Notes: generated from the sequence alone by a model not told the origin. A DNA stretch of 64,000 nucleotides from GCA-2683825 sp965662355 (GCA_965662355.1 CBFIHP010000025.1:1-64000); one strand, 5' to 3'; shown: positions 27,561 to 36,042, counted from the first letter of the stretch. Numbers and translations: made by a program.

Positions 27561-29218
27561 AGGAGTCGGCCCGCAAGCGTGCCGGCATCGCCCTTGGCTT
27601 TCTGTGGCTGCATGCCCTGTGCGCCTTGCGCTTTCCCTGGGAGAACGTGCCCCTGTATGCCAGCTGGTTGCGCGTCTCGCTGGATCTGACGGCCTACGTG
27701 GGTATCGGGCTTCTCGTGCGCGCGCTCTTCACCCGAGGCGGCCGATGTGCCGGGTGGGGGAGTCGGATCGGCCTCGTGCACGTGCTCGCGGGGCTGACGC
27801 TACTGCTGGTGCTCTTTCGATTCGCCTACACGCTGATGCCTGTCTTCTTCGGTAGGGAGGTCGATCTCTACAACGACATCGACATGTTCCCCGGACTCGT
27901 GCACCTGCTTCTACACCGCCAGGGTCTGGTGCTCCAGGTCCTTGGAATCGTCGTGGCTCTGCTGTTAGGCGCTTTGGTGTACTGGGCGACCCAGCGCGCA
28001 TGGTGTACGGTGCTCGATACCCTGGGTGGCGATTCGACGGGAAAGGTGCTCGCAAGCCTGGGCTTCTTGACACTCGTCGGTGTCGTCGATCTGCAAACGA
28101 ACGACGAGAGCTACTTCGTCACCTCCTACCTCAGCGACGATGTCGCCAGCGCCTGCAGCGAGATCGTGGCGAGCCATCGCGAGCTGGCCAGGTACGCGGA
28201 TCAGCTCGACGCCGCAAGGCTGCGACTGGAGGGCGTTGCGACGGACCTCGATCACATTCGAGGGACCGACGTCTTCATTCTCTTCATCGAATCGTACGGG
28301 CGCTGCCTTTTCCGGGACCCAGAGCTACGTGGCCAGCTGGAGACCTGGAGTGGCCCCTGGTTGCAGCGACTCGAATCGGCCGGGTACTCGATGCGGACCG
28401 CCTTCGCCTTCCCCTCGGTGCGTGGGGGCAACTCGTCCATGGCCCACGCCGAGTTCATGAGTGGCGTACCGACCTGGACCCGGCGCAGCTTCGATCGACT
28501 GCTGGCCAGCGATCTACGCTCGCTGCCCGACTTCTTCCGTGAAGCTGGCTACCGCACGCTCAACGTCCAACCCGCGATGCCCCGGGCCTGGAAAGAGGGC
28601 AAGTTCTTCGGCTTCACCGACGACATCTTCCAGGCGGACTTTCCCTACGCTGGTACGGCCTATCACTGGGGCACCATGCCCGACCAGTATGCCCTGGCGT
28701 ATCTACTGCAGGAGTACATCATCGGCAGCGACAAGCCCGTTTTCGTGCAGTTCGTTTCCGTCACCAGCCATGCGCCGTTTTCGATGATTCCGCCCTACAT
28801 CGAAGACTGGGAGCGCGCGGCAGAAGGCGCAGCCTTCGCCGGGCCGCCAGCGCATGACTACGGGATCGGGTGGTTGGAATACGTCGGACACCCGCGGCTC
28901 GCCGAAGCCTATTTGGCGAGCATTCGCTATAGCCTCGACACGGCCTTTCAGTTCATCGCCCAGCTGGAACGCGATGCCCTCGTGCTGGTCCTGGGCGATC
29001 ATCAGCCGCCGAGGATCGGTGCTTTCCAGGAGCTGGACCAAAGCTTCGATGTTCCGATCCACGTCATCGCCAGGGACCAGCGAGCCCTCGCTGCATTCGA
29101 GCCCTTCGGTTTCCAGGACGGGTTTCTTCCGGCCACGACCACGGGCAACTTCTCAACCTCGCGGATCCTCACCTCCTTCCTCGAGTCCTTCTCGAGCGGC
29201 GAGGAGCAGACCCGGTGA
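27557..29218 (+). CDS. LtaS-like membrane phosphoglycerol-transferase/sulfatase-fold protein
   Basis: A 553-residue protein. About four hydrophobic helices occupy the first 180 residues (GIALGFLWLHALCAL, VSLDLTAYVGIGLLV, LVHVLAGLTLLLVLF, LQVLGIVVALLLGALVYW). An extracellular alkaline-phosphatase-superfamily domain follows. Its metal Glu is in VFILFIESYG, the nucleophile loop is VRGGNSSMAHAEFMSG with Ser where lipoteichoic acid synthases have Thr, and the late metal pair is in LVLGDHQPP. The architecture is that of LtaS/OpgB-type enzymes, which move phosphoglycerol groups outside the membrane. GTG start by GTGA overlap. Confidence 0.82.
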   Translation: MKESARKRAGIALGFLWLHALCALRFPWENVPLYASWLRVSLDLTAYVGIGLLVRALFTRGGRCAGWGSRIGLVHVLAGLTLLLVLFRFAYTLMPVFFGREVDLYNDIDMFPGLVHLLLHRQGLVLQVLGIVVALLLGALVYWATQRAWCTVLDTLGGDSTGKVLASLGFLTLVGVVDLQTNDESYFVTSYLSDDVASACSEIVASHRELARYADQLDAARLRLEGVATDLDHIRGTDVFILFIESYGRCLFRDPELRGQLETWSGPWLQRLESAGYSMRTAFAFPSVRGGNSSMAHAEFMSGVPTWTRRSFDRLLASDLRSLPDFFREAGYRTLNVQPAMPRAWKEGKFFGFTDDIFQADFPYAGTAYHWGTMPDQYALAYLLQEYIIGSDKPVFVQFVSVTSHAPFSMIPPYIEDWERAAEGAAFAGPPAHDYGIGWLEYVGHPRLAEAYLASIRYSLDTAFQFIAQLERDALVLVLGDHQPPRIGAFQELDQSFDVPIHVIARDQRALAAFEPFGFQDGFLPATTTGNFSTSRILTSFLESFSSGEEQTR

Positions 29219-31785
29219 CACGGGCATGGCTCTTTGGCCTGGTCGCCCTTGGCGCGTGCTCGCAGCCTGGCGCGCCGGAGTCCACGGAACGCATCACGCG
29301 CTTGCTCGAGCGCGGCGATGTCAGCGTGCAAGGGATCGTGAACGAGCTGGTCACGGAACGCAGCGTCGAGAATCTCCTTGTGACCGCGGAGGCCATCGGC
29401 CCCGGGCTCCTGCAACTCGAGCTCCCGGACGAGCCCCTCGACTCGTCCCTGCGGTTGCGTACGAGAGAGGGTGTGCCGATCGTGCACCGGGCGCGCCCTG
29501 TGGATCTCCTGGATCAGGATGGCTTTACGTATCTGCCTGCGCTTCGAGCGGTCCCCGCTCGACGGCTGAGTCACGCGAAGGAGTGGTTGGTTCCGGCACG
29601 CTTCGAAGCAGACGAGCAGCCGACGTACCTGGCCCTCTGGACTCCCGAGCGGGTCGTCTCGCTGACGATTCCGACCTTCACGGAACGACTCGTGCTCCAT
29701 TGCATCCTGCGTGGCTCGGGAGAGATCGAGTGCACGTTCGATGACGAGCTCGTGGGTACCGAAGCCCTGTCCGGGGTGGGCTGGCAGCGGGTGCGTTTCG
29801 AAGCTGCGCTCGGCCTAGGGTTGCACCAGCTGCGCTTGTCTGCCCAGGGGCATGTCGATCTGGCCTGGGTCGAGTGGGGGGGCTCGTCCTCCGCTGCGCT
29901 CCTGATTCGCGGCCAGCAACCCGGCACGTTTGAGGTTTCCTATCGAACACGGCCCAAGGGCTCCACCAGCCGGCTGTACGCCCAGGCCCTGGCGGACGAG
30001 CGTCGACTCTCCGCCGAATACGGGCTGGCTGGCAGCGGGGCGGAGGGGGTACTACGACGCCTCGATGTCGGTGGCGAACGACGTGCCGGGTGGTGGCTGC
30101 CGAGCCCGTCGGAACTGGCTCTCGGCGTGAGCTTCGCTGCCGGCGATCGCTTGCGCTTCGCCTGTGGACGCACCGCCGATCCGCCAGCGGGTCCCGGTGA
30201 CGTCCCGACCCACTTGTTGCAAGAGCCCACCAACGCGGCTGCCACGCTGCGGGTCGTGTGGCAACGCACGGGGCATCCCGACGTCGTGCTGTCGACCCGC
30301 AGGATCGACGGTAACGAGAAGGGCTGGATCGAACTCCAGTCGCAATCCATGTCCGACTCCTTGGCGGGTGCGGGAGTCTTGCGCTTCGTTACCGAGGGCG
30401 AGCCGCACCTGCCCATCGGTATCGCCGAGCCGCGTATTCTGCGCGCCGCCCTGGAAACCGCAGCGCGACTTCCCAACCTGATCGTGTACACGATCGACAC
30501 GCTACGTGCCGATCATCTCTCGTGCTACGGAGCCAGCAACCCGACCTCGCCCAACATCGACCGCCTCGCGCAGGAGGGCTTCCTTTTCGAGCGCTTCTAC
30601 GCAGTCGCCCCCTGGACCCGTCCCACGACCGCGTCCTTGCTGAGCGGCTTTCATCCCACATGGCACGGCATGGGACGCGATCTGCCATTGGATCCCGAAC
30701 TGCATACCCTGGCCGAGAGCCTGCGCGACGCGGGCTACTCGACCTGGGCCGCCGTCGCCAACCCCAACGTGGGAGCGGAGGCCCTCGGATTCGCCCAGGG
30801 CTTCGATCGCTTTTGCGACACCCACGGCATCGGGATGACCTTGCCGGATCCTCTCGGTGCCGCGAGTTCCAAACGCCTGCAAGCCACGCTGACGCCCTGG
30901 ATTCGCCAGCACGGCGACGAGCCCTTCCTGCTCTACCTGCATTCGATCGATCCCCACGCACCCTACGCACCACCGCCGGATGCCCTGGCTCCTTTTGGCC
31001 GCGACTACACGGGGCCCTGGCGCAATCGGGATCTCCGTCGCACCAACTTCATCACCCAGGAAGCGGAGATCAACGAGGCCGATCGGCACTACATCAGCGA
31101 CGTCTACGACAACGAGATCCACTACCAGGACACCCAGATCGCCGCCCTGGTCGAACTACTGCGTGAGCAGGGCGTACTCGACAACACGGTGATCGCCATC
31201 GTGTCCGATCACGGCGAGGAACTACGCGAACACGGCGAGTGGGACCACGGCTATCGCGTCTGGGAGGAACTCCTGCACGTACCCTTCGTGCTCTGGATTC
31301 CCGAGCCCTTGCAAACGCGCTGGGGCCTGTCGCCACGGGCCATCCCCGCTACCGTGTCCCAGATCGATTTCGTCCCCGGTTTACTCGAGCTGCTCCAGGT
31401 GGACGATCCGACGACACGCCAGGGCCGCAGCTTCCTCCCGCTCTTGAAAGGTACATCGCTCCCCCCCGTGCCCTTCTATGCCCATGACTACCACGCCTGG
31501 GATGCCGACGAAATCGGTGCCTTCCAACGCGGTCCGCACAAACTGATATGGACACTCGCCAAGGACGGCCAAGAGACCCCGCGCCTGTACGACCTCGAGC
31601 AGGATCCGGAGGAACGCAACGACCTCAGCGCAGAGCTGCCCGAGCTCGTGCGCGAACTACAGACCCAAAGGCGCCGCTGGACCCAGCGTTTCGGCCGCGA
31701 CGTCCCCTCGGAGCCGCTCGAACTGGACGAGCGCACACGGGCGCAACTGAAGGCCCTGGGCTATGCGGGCCACGAGCAGGACTGA
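29215..31785 (+). CDS. Sulfatase-like lipoprotein ending the rightward cluster arm
   Basis: An 856-residue exported protein. The signal ends in LVALGAC (lipobox). About 400 N-terminal residues form unrecognised beta-rich domains. The catalytic part begins NLIVYTIDTLRADHLSCYGA, with a nucleophile loop APWTRPTTASLLSGFHPTWHG (Thr in place of the formylglycine residue) and a metal block AIVSDHGEELREHGEWDHG. It ends KALGYAGHEQD, as many family members do. Its GTG overlaps the LtaS-like stop (GTGA). It mirrors the lipoprotein that ends the leftward arm, so each arm finishes with a surface AP-superfamily enzyme. tmRNA follows 57 bases later. Confidence 0.85.
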   Translation: MTRAWLFGLVALGACSQPGAPESTERITRLLERGDVSVQGIVNELVTERSVENLLVTAEAIGPGLLQLELPDEPLDSSLRLRTREGVPIVHRARPVDLLDQDGFTYLPALRAVPARRLSHAKEWLVPARFEADEQPTYLALWTPERVVSLTIPTFTERLVLHCILRGSGEIECTFDDELVGTEALSGVGWQRVRFEAALGLGLHQLRLSAQGHVDLAWVEWGGSSSAALLIRGQQPGTFEVSYRTRPKGSTSRLYAQALADERRLSAEYGLAGSGAEGVLRRLDVGGERRAGWWLPSPSELALGVSFAAGDRLRFACGRTADPPAGPGDVPTHLLQEPTNAAATLRVVWQRTGHPDVVLSTRRIDGNEKGWIELQSQSMSDSLAGAGVLRFVTEGEPHLPIGIAEPRILRAALETAARLPNLIVYTIDTLRADHLSCYGASNPTSPNIDRLAQEGFLFERFYAVAPWTRPTTASLLSGFHPTWHGMGRDLPLDPELHTLAESLRDAGYSTWAAVANPNVGAEALGFAQGFDRFCDTHGIGMTLPDPLGAASSKRLQATLTPWIRQHGDEPFLLYLHSIDPHAPYAPPPDALAPFGRDYTGPWRNRDLRRTNFITQEAEINEADRHYISDVYDNEIHYQDTQIAALVELLREQGVLDNTVIAIVSDHGEELREHGEWDHGYRVWEELLHVPFVLWIPEPLQTRWGLSPRAIPATVSQIDFVPGLLELLQVDDPTTRQGRSFLPLLKGTSLPPVPFYAHDYHAWDADEIGAFQRGPHKLIWTLAKDGQETPRLYDLEQDPEERNDLSAELPELVRELQTQRRRWTQRFGRDVPSEPLELDERTRAQLKALGYAGHEQD

Positions 31786-31842
31786 GCTCCCCGCCCCTTC
31801 CCTCGGGCTGGCCTGCGTCCTATGCTCTGCCTCGCATTCCCC

Positions 31843-32196
31843 GGGGGCGCACTGGTTTCGACCGGTTTGGTTTCGGTCTGGACTGCGCGCCGGGGGTCCG
31901 AGGTCCCCGCCAATCCTCTCGGAACGGCAACTCAATTGCCAACAACTACGCAATCGCAGCTTAATTCGTAGCTGCCGTTTCCCGCGGGAGTGCCCGTGGC
32001 CCGCAGGAAACGACAACAGCGGGCTGGTCGGTCTAGTTTTGCACTTCGGCCAACCGACGAGACCTTAGAAGCGCTGGCCCAAAGGAAGCCTGTTCGTGGG
32101 CGTCCGGCGAGCGAGAACCAAACCACGAAATACGCGCGTAGACGTCTGGTCACGGGTCATTCCGGGACGCGGGTTCGATTCCCGCCGCCTCCACCA
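31843..32196 (+). ncRNA. ssrA: tmRNA
   Basis: 354 bases. The 5' end GGGGGCGCACTGGTTTCGAC and the 3' end GGTTCGATTCCCGCCGCCTCC plus ACCA form the alanine-tRNA-like half; GGGGGCG pairs with CGCCTCC. The tag frame ends at TAA 31962 and reads ...ANNYAIAA, the usual hydrophobic degradation signal. I cannot fix the resume codon, but the frame upstream is Gly-Asn-Ser-Ile. A TATGCT hexamer at about 31821 could be the -10 box. SmpB is encoded 14.3 kb upstream. Confidence 0.95.
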
Positions 32197-32197
32197 T
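32180..32197 (+). repeat. Direct repeat, left copy (in ssrA 3' end; possible att site)
   Basis: The 18-base TCCCGCCGCCTCCACCAT covers the T-arm and acceptor end of ssrA and one base beyond. An identical copy lies at 33145-33162. The 3' ends of ssrA and tRNA genes are standard targets of tyrosine integrases. Confidence 0.75.
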
Positions 32198-32216
32198 TTC
32201 CTTCGCTGCCCACGAA

Positions 32217-32247
32217 AAGGCCCTCAGCCAACAGGTTGAAGGGCCTT
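32217..32247. terminator. Hairpin just downstream of ssrA
   Basis: AAGGCCCT and AGGGCCTT pair around a 15-base loop. On the minus strand it is followed by TTTTCG. On the plus strand there is no clear U-run. It may end ssrA transcription imperfectly or serve the opposite strand. Confidence 0.45.
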
Positions 32248-32405
32248 CAAAGCTCAAGATCGAGGGTCTTGCCCTCCAAGGGCAAGGTCGAGCCGAAGCC
32301 ACCGGGCCGCCTTGTCCCGGAAGCTCCGCGGTAGAGGCCGGGCGGGAGTCTGCGGCAGCCTCCGAAGCCGGATAGCAATGTGGCACTTCGCAGCGGGTAT
32401 CCGGT

Positions 32406-32975
32406 ATGAGTTACCAAGCGATGGAAAAGCCGAAGCGTCACGGATTCCCAAGGAACGTACGGAGCTCTGCGAAAAAGGACCTAGTCCAGTTTGCGCTCCC
32501 GGGGATGATCGTCTTCATCGTCGAGTTGAGCTTTCTCGCGCAGGACGGGCTCCGCGGCATCTGGCGGACGCTTGGGCAGATGATCGTCCACCCCGGCGTC
32601 ATCGCCAAAATGCCGGCGCATGCTGTGGCTGGGATGTTCCTGTTCCTGTTTGGGTTCACGATCATGTGCTGGGGGCAAGTCACCCTGTTCAAGAACTATT
32701 CAGGCACGGTCGTGATCCACGAGGGGCACGAACTGGTCACGCGCGGTATCTACCGCTTCGTGCGAAACCCGATGTACCTGGGGCTGTTCGTCGCGTTGAT
32801 CGTTGGACTGCCACTCTATGTTTCGAGCTTGCGCGCTTTCCTCGTCTCTCTGCTTCTCGTTCCGATCGTGCTCAACCGCGTCCGGCTGGAGGAGGAGCTT
32901 CTCACCGAGCACTTCGGGGAGGAGTACATCGAGTACAAGCGGAGGACGAAACGGATCATCCCAGGAGTCTTCTGA
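32406..32975 (+). CDS. ICMT-family membrane methyltransferase carried by the ssrA islet
   Basis: A 189-residue protein. Three or four hydrophobic segments (FALPGMIVFIVELSFL, AVAGMFLFLFGFTIMCWGQV, YLGLFVALIVGLPLYV) precede the family signature GIYRFVRNPMYLG and the C-terminal LTEHFGEEYIEYKRRTKRIIP. This is the isoprenylcysteine carboxymethyltransferase/NnrU-like fold, usually a membrane SAM methyltransferase. It is distinct in sequence from the similar protein at 25268. It is the only gene between the two ssrA-tail repeats, so it may have arrived by transfer. Confidence 0.82.
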   Translation: MSYQAMEKPKRHGFPRNVRSSAKKDLVQFALPGMIVFIVELSFLAQDGLRGIWRTLGQMIVHPGVIAKMPAHAVAGMFLFLFGFTIMCWGQVTLFKNYSGTVVIHEGHELVTRGIYRFVRNPMYLGLFVALIVGLPLYVSSLRAFLVSLLLVPIVLNRVRLEEELLTEHFGEEYIEYKRRTKRIIPGVF

Positions 32976-33144
32976 CCGCCGACCGTGTGGCCGCAGGACG
33001 GGTCTATCTGCAAGCATGGAGGCGGCTACCGTCGGGGCCGATTCGGAGGTGAGGACGGCCACAGGTCAGTCCTACGCAGCGAGGAGCCGCTCCAGAGCTC
33101 GCCGGTCGAGGCTGACAGCACCCTCCAGGAACAGTTAGTCCTGG

Positions 33145-33162
33145 TCCCGCCGCCTCCACCAT
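33145..33162 (+). repeat. Direct repeat, right copy (duplicate of ssrA 3' end)
   Basis: The same 18 bases as 32180-32197, with no other tmRNA sequence upstream of them. This is the pattern left by integration into the 3' end of ssrA. Confidence 0.75.
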
Positions 33163-33180
33163 CCCGCGCTGCGCGCGGGA
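33162..33180 (+). terminator. GC-rich hairpin after the right repeat, perhaps the original ssrA terminator
   Basis: TCCCGCG pairs with CGCGGGA around 5 bases, starting at the last base of the right repeat. If the islet was inserted into ssrA, this hairpin would once have stood directly behind the tmRNA. No U-run follows. Confidence 0.4.
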
Positions 33181-33260
33181 GCGGTGAGGCTTCGGGCAGT
33201 CTTCGGGCGGTGCGTGTTGCGCGCCGCGCTATCGACACTCAGACGGAGCTAGAACGATCG

Positions 33261-35024
33261 CTATTCGCCAGGGCCGCCTCCAAGGACGACATCGAGCGCG
33301 TTGGAGAGCTGGGGTGCCGGGGCGCCCGTGCAGAGTCCCTGAGCAGTGGCTTCGAATCCGACCAGGGAGGGGTTGTTGGGAATGGACTGCGAAAAGAGAG
33401 CGAGCGAGCCTGCGTGGGCTCGGACTCGGGCGAAGAGCTGACTTCCGGCCACAAGCACCTCGCCGAAGGGCGTGATCAGGCCGGATCCGGGCAAAGCGAA
33501 AACAAAGAACAGCGCGAAGCCAGTGCCATGGGGCGTGCAATCGAGATCGACATTCCAGCTGGCCCCTACGATCGGCATCGAAACGCTGCTGAGGCTCTCC
33601 GGGTTCAGCCCCGATCCGTCTCGCACGTCAGCCACGGCGGGGGATGAGCCCTCGGGCATACGGAAGCTCAGGTTGTCGAGGGCTCCCGAGCTGCCGAAGT
33701 TCACTTCGATCCTGAGGACCGCTGCACGGTCGAAGCCCGCATCCTCGCTGCTCGTGACCGTGGAATTGAATCCAGGCTGGGGACCGACGAAGGTGAGGTC
33801 CAGGGTTCGCTCCCCCGCGGTCGCGTTCTCGAGCCGGTCTCCGGTCCATTCCGGGGGAACGGTATACGTTCGGATGTTGTTCGCCATGTCGGTCAGGACG
33901 ACCCTTGTCACTTCGTCGATTCCGGCGTCGATGTCCATGAGATCGACCCTGTTGGGCGTCACCGGAGCCGCAAAGGCGAAGGCCAGCGTGCCTCCATCCG
34001 GGTCATCGTTCGGAAAATCGAAGATGCCGGAAACGGATTGGCCAGACGCGTTGTCGTTCTGGAGGATCAGGAGGTTGCCTCTATCGACGAGAAGATCCCC
34101 ATCCTGACTACCGGCGTTCGGTCCACCGGGATTCGAGTCGAAGACAGCGGCACTCGCGTTGCCACCGGAGCCGGAGATCGAAACGATATTTCCGAACTCA
34201 GGCGGCGATGAGATGTCCTGGCCATTGACGAGAGGCGTGGACATATCGTCTTCGGTTTCGAAGTCGAGGACCGTCCCCGGTGTCACGTAGTTGAGGATGT
34301 TCTCGAGAAGCAACTGATTGTCACCGAAGCTTATGGGATGGTCTGAAGTGTCCGACCAATTGCTGGTATCGCTCAGGAACACGGCGCGCGTTCCCGGGAG
34401 GGCCAATACGGAGAGAGCATCGTCCTCCCCCGAACCCGTGGTGAGGTCCAGGCCCGGCGCAGCTGTCGTGATGGTGAGTTGAAAATCGACGCCGATCTCT
34501 GCCAGCCCTTCCGTGATGGGATGATCCACGAAACCCGTGATGACATGACCAGACGGAGAGGAAGGAGCGTCGGCAAAGCTAATCCCATACGAGGCCACAA
34601 GAGCGTTGATGTTAGGTACGTTGAACCCGCTTCCGTTGTCGGCCAGTACGACCAGGCCGCCTCCTGCGGCAACGAAAGCCTCGACGGCATCGATCTCGCT
34701 TGCAGTATATTCGTCCAAGTTCTGGGAGTAGGGTTGAACGAGAAACACAGCATCTAACCCCACCAGGTCTGCAGCCCCGAAGGAAGTGAGGTCAACGATC
34801 GTATGACCCAGGCCTTCGACCACCGATCGAAACGTAACGTAGTCCGATCCGTTGGCGATATTGCTAGCGGTGTTGAATCCGTGCACGGCATCGAGCCCGA
34901 TCATGCTTCCGGTGGCCTGGACGTCGAAGATGGGCACAGATTGTTGGGCTACGTCGATGGGAGCGAGTGCTGTAGTGAGGAAGAGGGGAAGCGCGATCGG
35001 GACACACGAGACGATCTTGGTCAT
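33261..35024 (-). CDS. Large secreted protein with planctomycete-type C-terminal module
   Basis: A 587-residue exported protein with signal peptide MTKIVSCVPIALPLFLTTALA. Residues 30-230 resemble a class-I glutamine-amidotransferase-like/DUF4350-type fold (FVAAGGGLVVLADNGSGF, HPITEGLAEIG), as in other secreted proteins that monitor or bind rather than catalyse. A beta-sandwich region with Asp/Asn-rich strands follows. The last 90 residues (GSGLITPFGEVLVAGSQ, SIPNNPSLVGFEATAQG, LSNALDVVLG) look like the repeated C-terminal module of many planctomycete surface proteins. Function unknown. Transcription probably starts from the region with the tandem 20-base repeats upstream. Confidence 0.75.
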   Translation of the reverse strand: MTKIVSCVPIALPLFLTTALAPIDVAQQSVPIFDVQATGSMIGLDAVHGFNTASNIANGSDYVTFRSVVEGLGHTIVDLTSFGAADLVGLDAVFLVQPYSQNLDEYTASEIDAVEAFVAAGGGLVVLADNGSGFNVPNINALVASYGISFADAPSSPSGHVITGFVDHPITEGLAEIGVDFQLTITTAAPGLDLTTGSGEDDALSVLALPGTRAVFLSDTSNWSDTSDHPISFGDNQLLLENILNYVTPGTVLDFETEDDMSTPLVNGQDISSPPEFGNIVSISGSGGNASAAVFDSNPGGPNAGSQDGDLLVDRGNLLILQNDNASGQSVSGIFDFPNDDPDGGTLAFAFAAPVTPNRVDLMDIDAGIDEVTRVVLTDMANNIRTYTVPPEWTGDRLENATAGERTLDLTFVGPQPGFNSTVTSSEDAGFDRAAVLRIEVNFGSSGALDNLSFRMPEGSSPAVADVRDGSGLNPESLSSVSMPIVGASWNVDLDCTPHGTGFALFFVFALPGSGLITPFGEVLVAGSQLFARVRAHAGSLALFSQSIPNNPSLVGFEATAQGLCTGAPAPQLSNALDVVLGGGPGE

Positions 35025-35486
35025 GATGGGAGCTTGTTGATGGACGAGGGGGGGGTGTCGACGCGCGCCGTTTTGGGTGCCGGGATTGAGTTGCGGCTAA
35101 CGGGATTGAGTTACGGCTAATAGGGTAGACGCATATCTGCCGCAACGGGGTCCTACGGAGGGGTAAGTCTCTTGGGAAGAACGTTGATCCGTAGGGACCG
35201 CTGCGAGCTCGTTGCGGGGTCCTCTTCCTGCATGGAGGATATTCGATTCATGCTGTGTCCCAGCGCGTAGAGATGCCCAGTGCACAGGAACGTGTACCGC
35301 CGCTAGCTCGAAACCGGTCCCATTCCTGGCACCGAGGCCAGGCAGCGTGCAGCTCACGTCAGGCTGCAAGAGTCGCGGACATCCAGATGGTTGCCCTGCC
35401 ACAAGGCCCATGGTGTAGTGGATCCGTTGTGAGCGTTGGGCGTTCGTGCTCTGCGTTTTCGCCGCACTTCTCTGGGCTATCCCTCC
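35025..35486. other. 462-base non-coding stretch
   Basis: The stretch lies between the start of the leftward secreted-protein gene and the start of the rightward FabZ-like gene. It holds the tandem repeat described separately and scattered short ORFs with no recognisable product. I see no tRNA or known structured RNA in it. Confidence 0.5.
35081..35120. repeat. Tandem 20-base direct repeat upstream of the secreted protein gene
   Basis: Two head-to-tail copies of CGGGATTGAGTTRCGGCTAA differ at one base (G/A). They begin 57 bases upstream of the secreted-protein start. Spacing of exactly 20 bases (two helical turns) suggests cooperative regulator binding. Confidence 0.6.
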
Positions 35487-35963
35487 ATGCCGACCGCAAC
35501 TTTGTTAGCACCGACCGATATCGATCAGAATCAAACGGTCTTCGACATCGATGCCATCCGCGAGCGAAACCCGCAGCGCTTCGACCTGGAGATGCTGGAT
35601 CGGATCGTTCACCTGGACCCCGACTCGGGGCTGATTGCGGCCGTGCGCGAGATACGGCAGGACGAATTCTGGGTACGCTGCCACTTCCCCGACGAGGCGA
35701 TCCTGCCCGGCGTGCTGATGATCGAGGCGGCGGGGCAACTCTGCAGCTTCTACTTCCGCGAGGTCACGGGCGTGCCCGGCGTGATCGGGTTCGCGGCAAC
35801 GGACAGGGTCAAGTTTCGCGGCCTCGTGCGCCCCGGCGAGCGTTTGCTGATCGTTGGGCAAATGACCTCGCTGACGGCCCGGCGAGCGCGCTTCAAAGCC
35901 CAGGCCTTCGTGGGCGAGCGTCGGGTGTTCGAAGCGGAGGTCACCGGGATGGTGGTGCTCTAG
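35487..35963 (+). CDS. FabZ-like 3-hydroxyacyl-ACP dehydratase family protein
   Basis: A 158-residue single hot-dog-fold protein. The active-site histidine is in FWVRCHFPDEAILPGVLMIEAAGQL, which matches FabZ GHFPG...PGVLMIEA, with the catalytic Glu in IEAAGQ. The Gly before His is Cys and the Gly after Pro is Asp, so it is not a textbook FabZ. The ATG at 35487 is used; a TTG at 35436 is possible. It is separate from the fab cluster at 48-53 kb and may serve a special lipid. The next gene downstream is a polytopic membrane protein. Confidence 0.78.
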   Translation: MPTATLLAPTDIDQNQTVFDIDAIRERNPQRFDLEMLDRIVHLDPDSGLIAAVREIRQDEFWVRCHFPDEAILPGVLMIEAAGQLCSFYFREVTGVPGVIGFAATDRVKFRGLVRPGERLLIVGQMTSLTARRARFKAQAFVGERRVFEAEVTGMVVL

Positions 35964-36042
35964 CGCAGCACGGCGGACGCAAGGCCCGCGGAGTGACGCT
36001 CGGCCTGCTGGAAGCGCTGCCGGCGAAAAGCATGGACATCGG

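Larger units (their letters stand above)
32198..33162 (+). mobile_element. Small ssrA-associated islet bounded by an 18-base repeat
   Basis: 965 bases lie between the end of the first ssrA-tail repeat and the end of the second. They contain one complete gene, an ICMT-like methyltransferase, and no integrase. The structure is what remains when an integrated element loses its recombination genes, or a cassette moved by an integrase encoded elsewhere. Confidence 0.55.

Noticed and set aside
32198..33144. Integrase gene expected inside the ssrA islet
   Set aside because: Neither strand encodes anything like a tyrosine or serine recombinase there; the only convincing gene is the ICMT-like one.
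35395..35430. tRNA-like 5' end (GGCCCATGGTGTAGTGG)
   Set aside because: No matching acceptor, anticodon or T arm follows.
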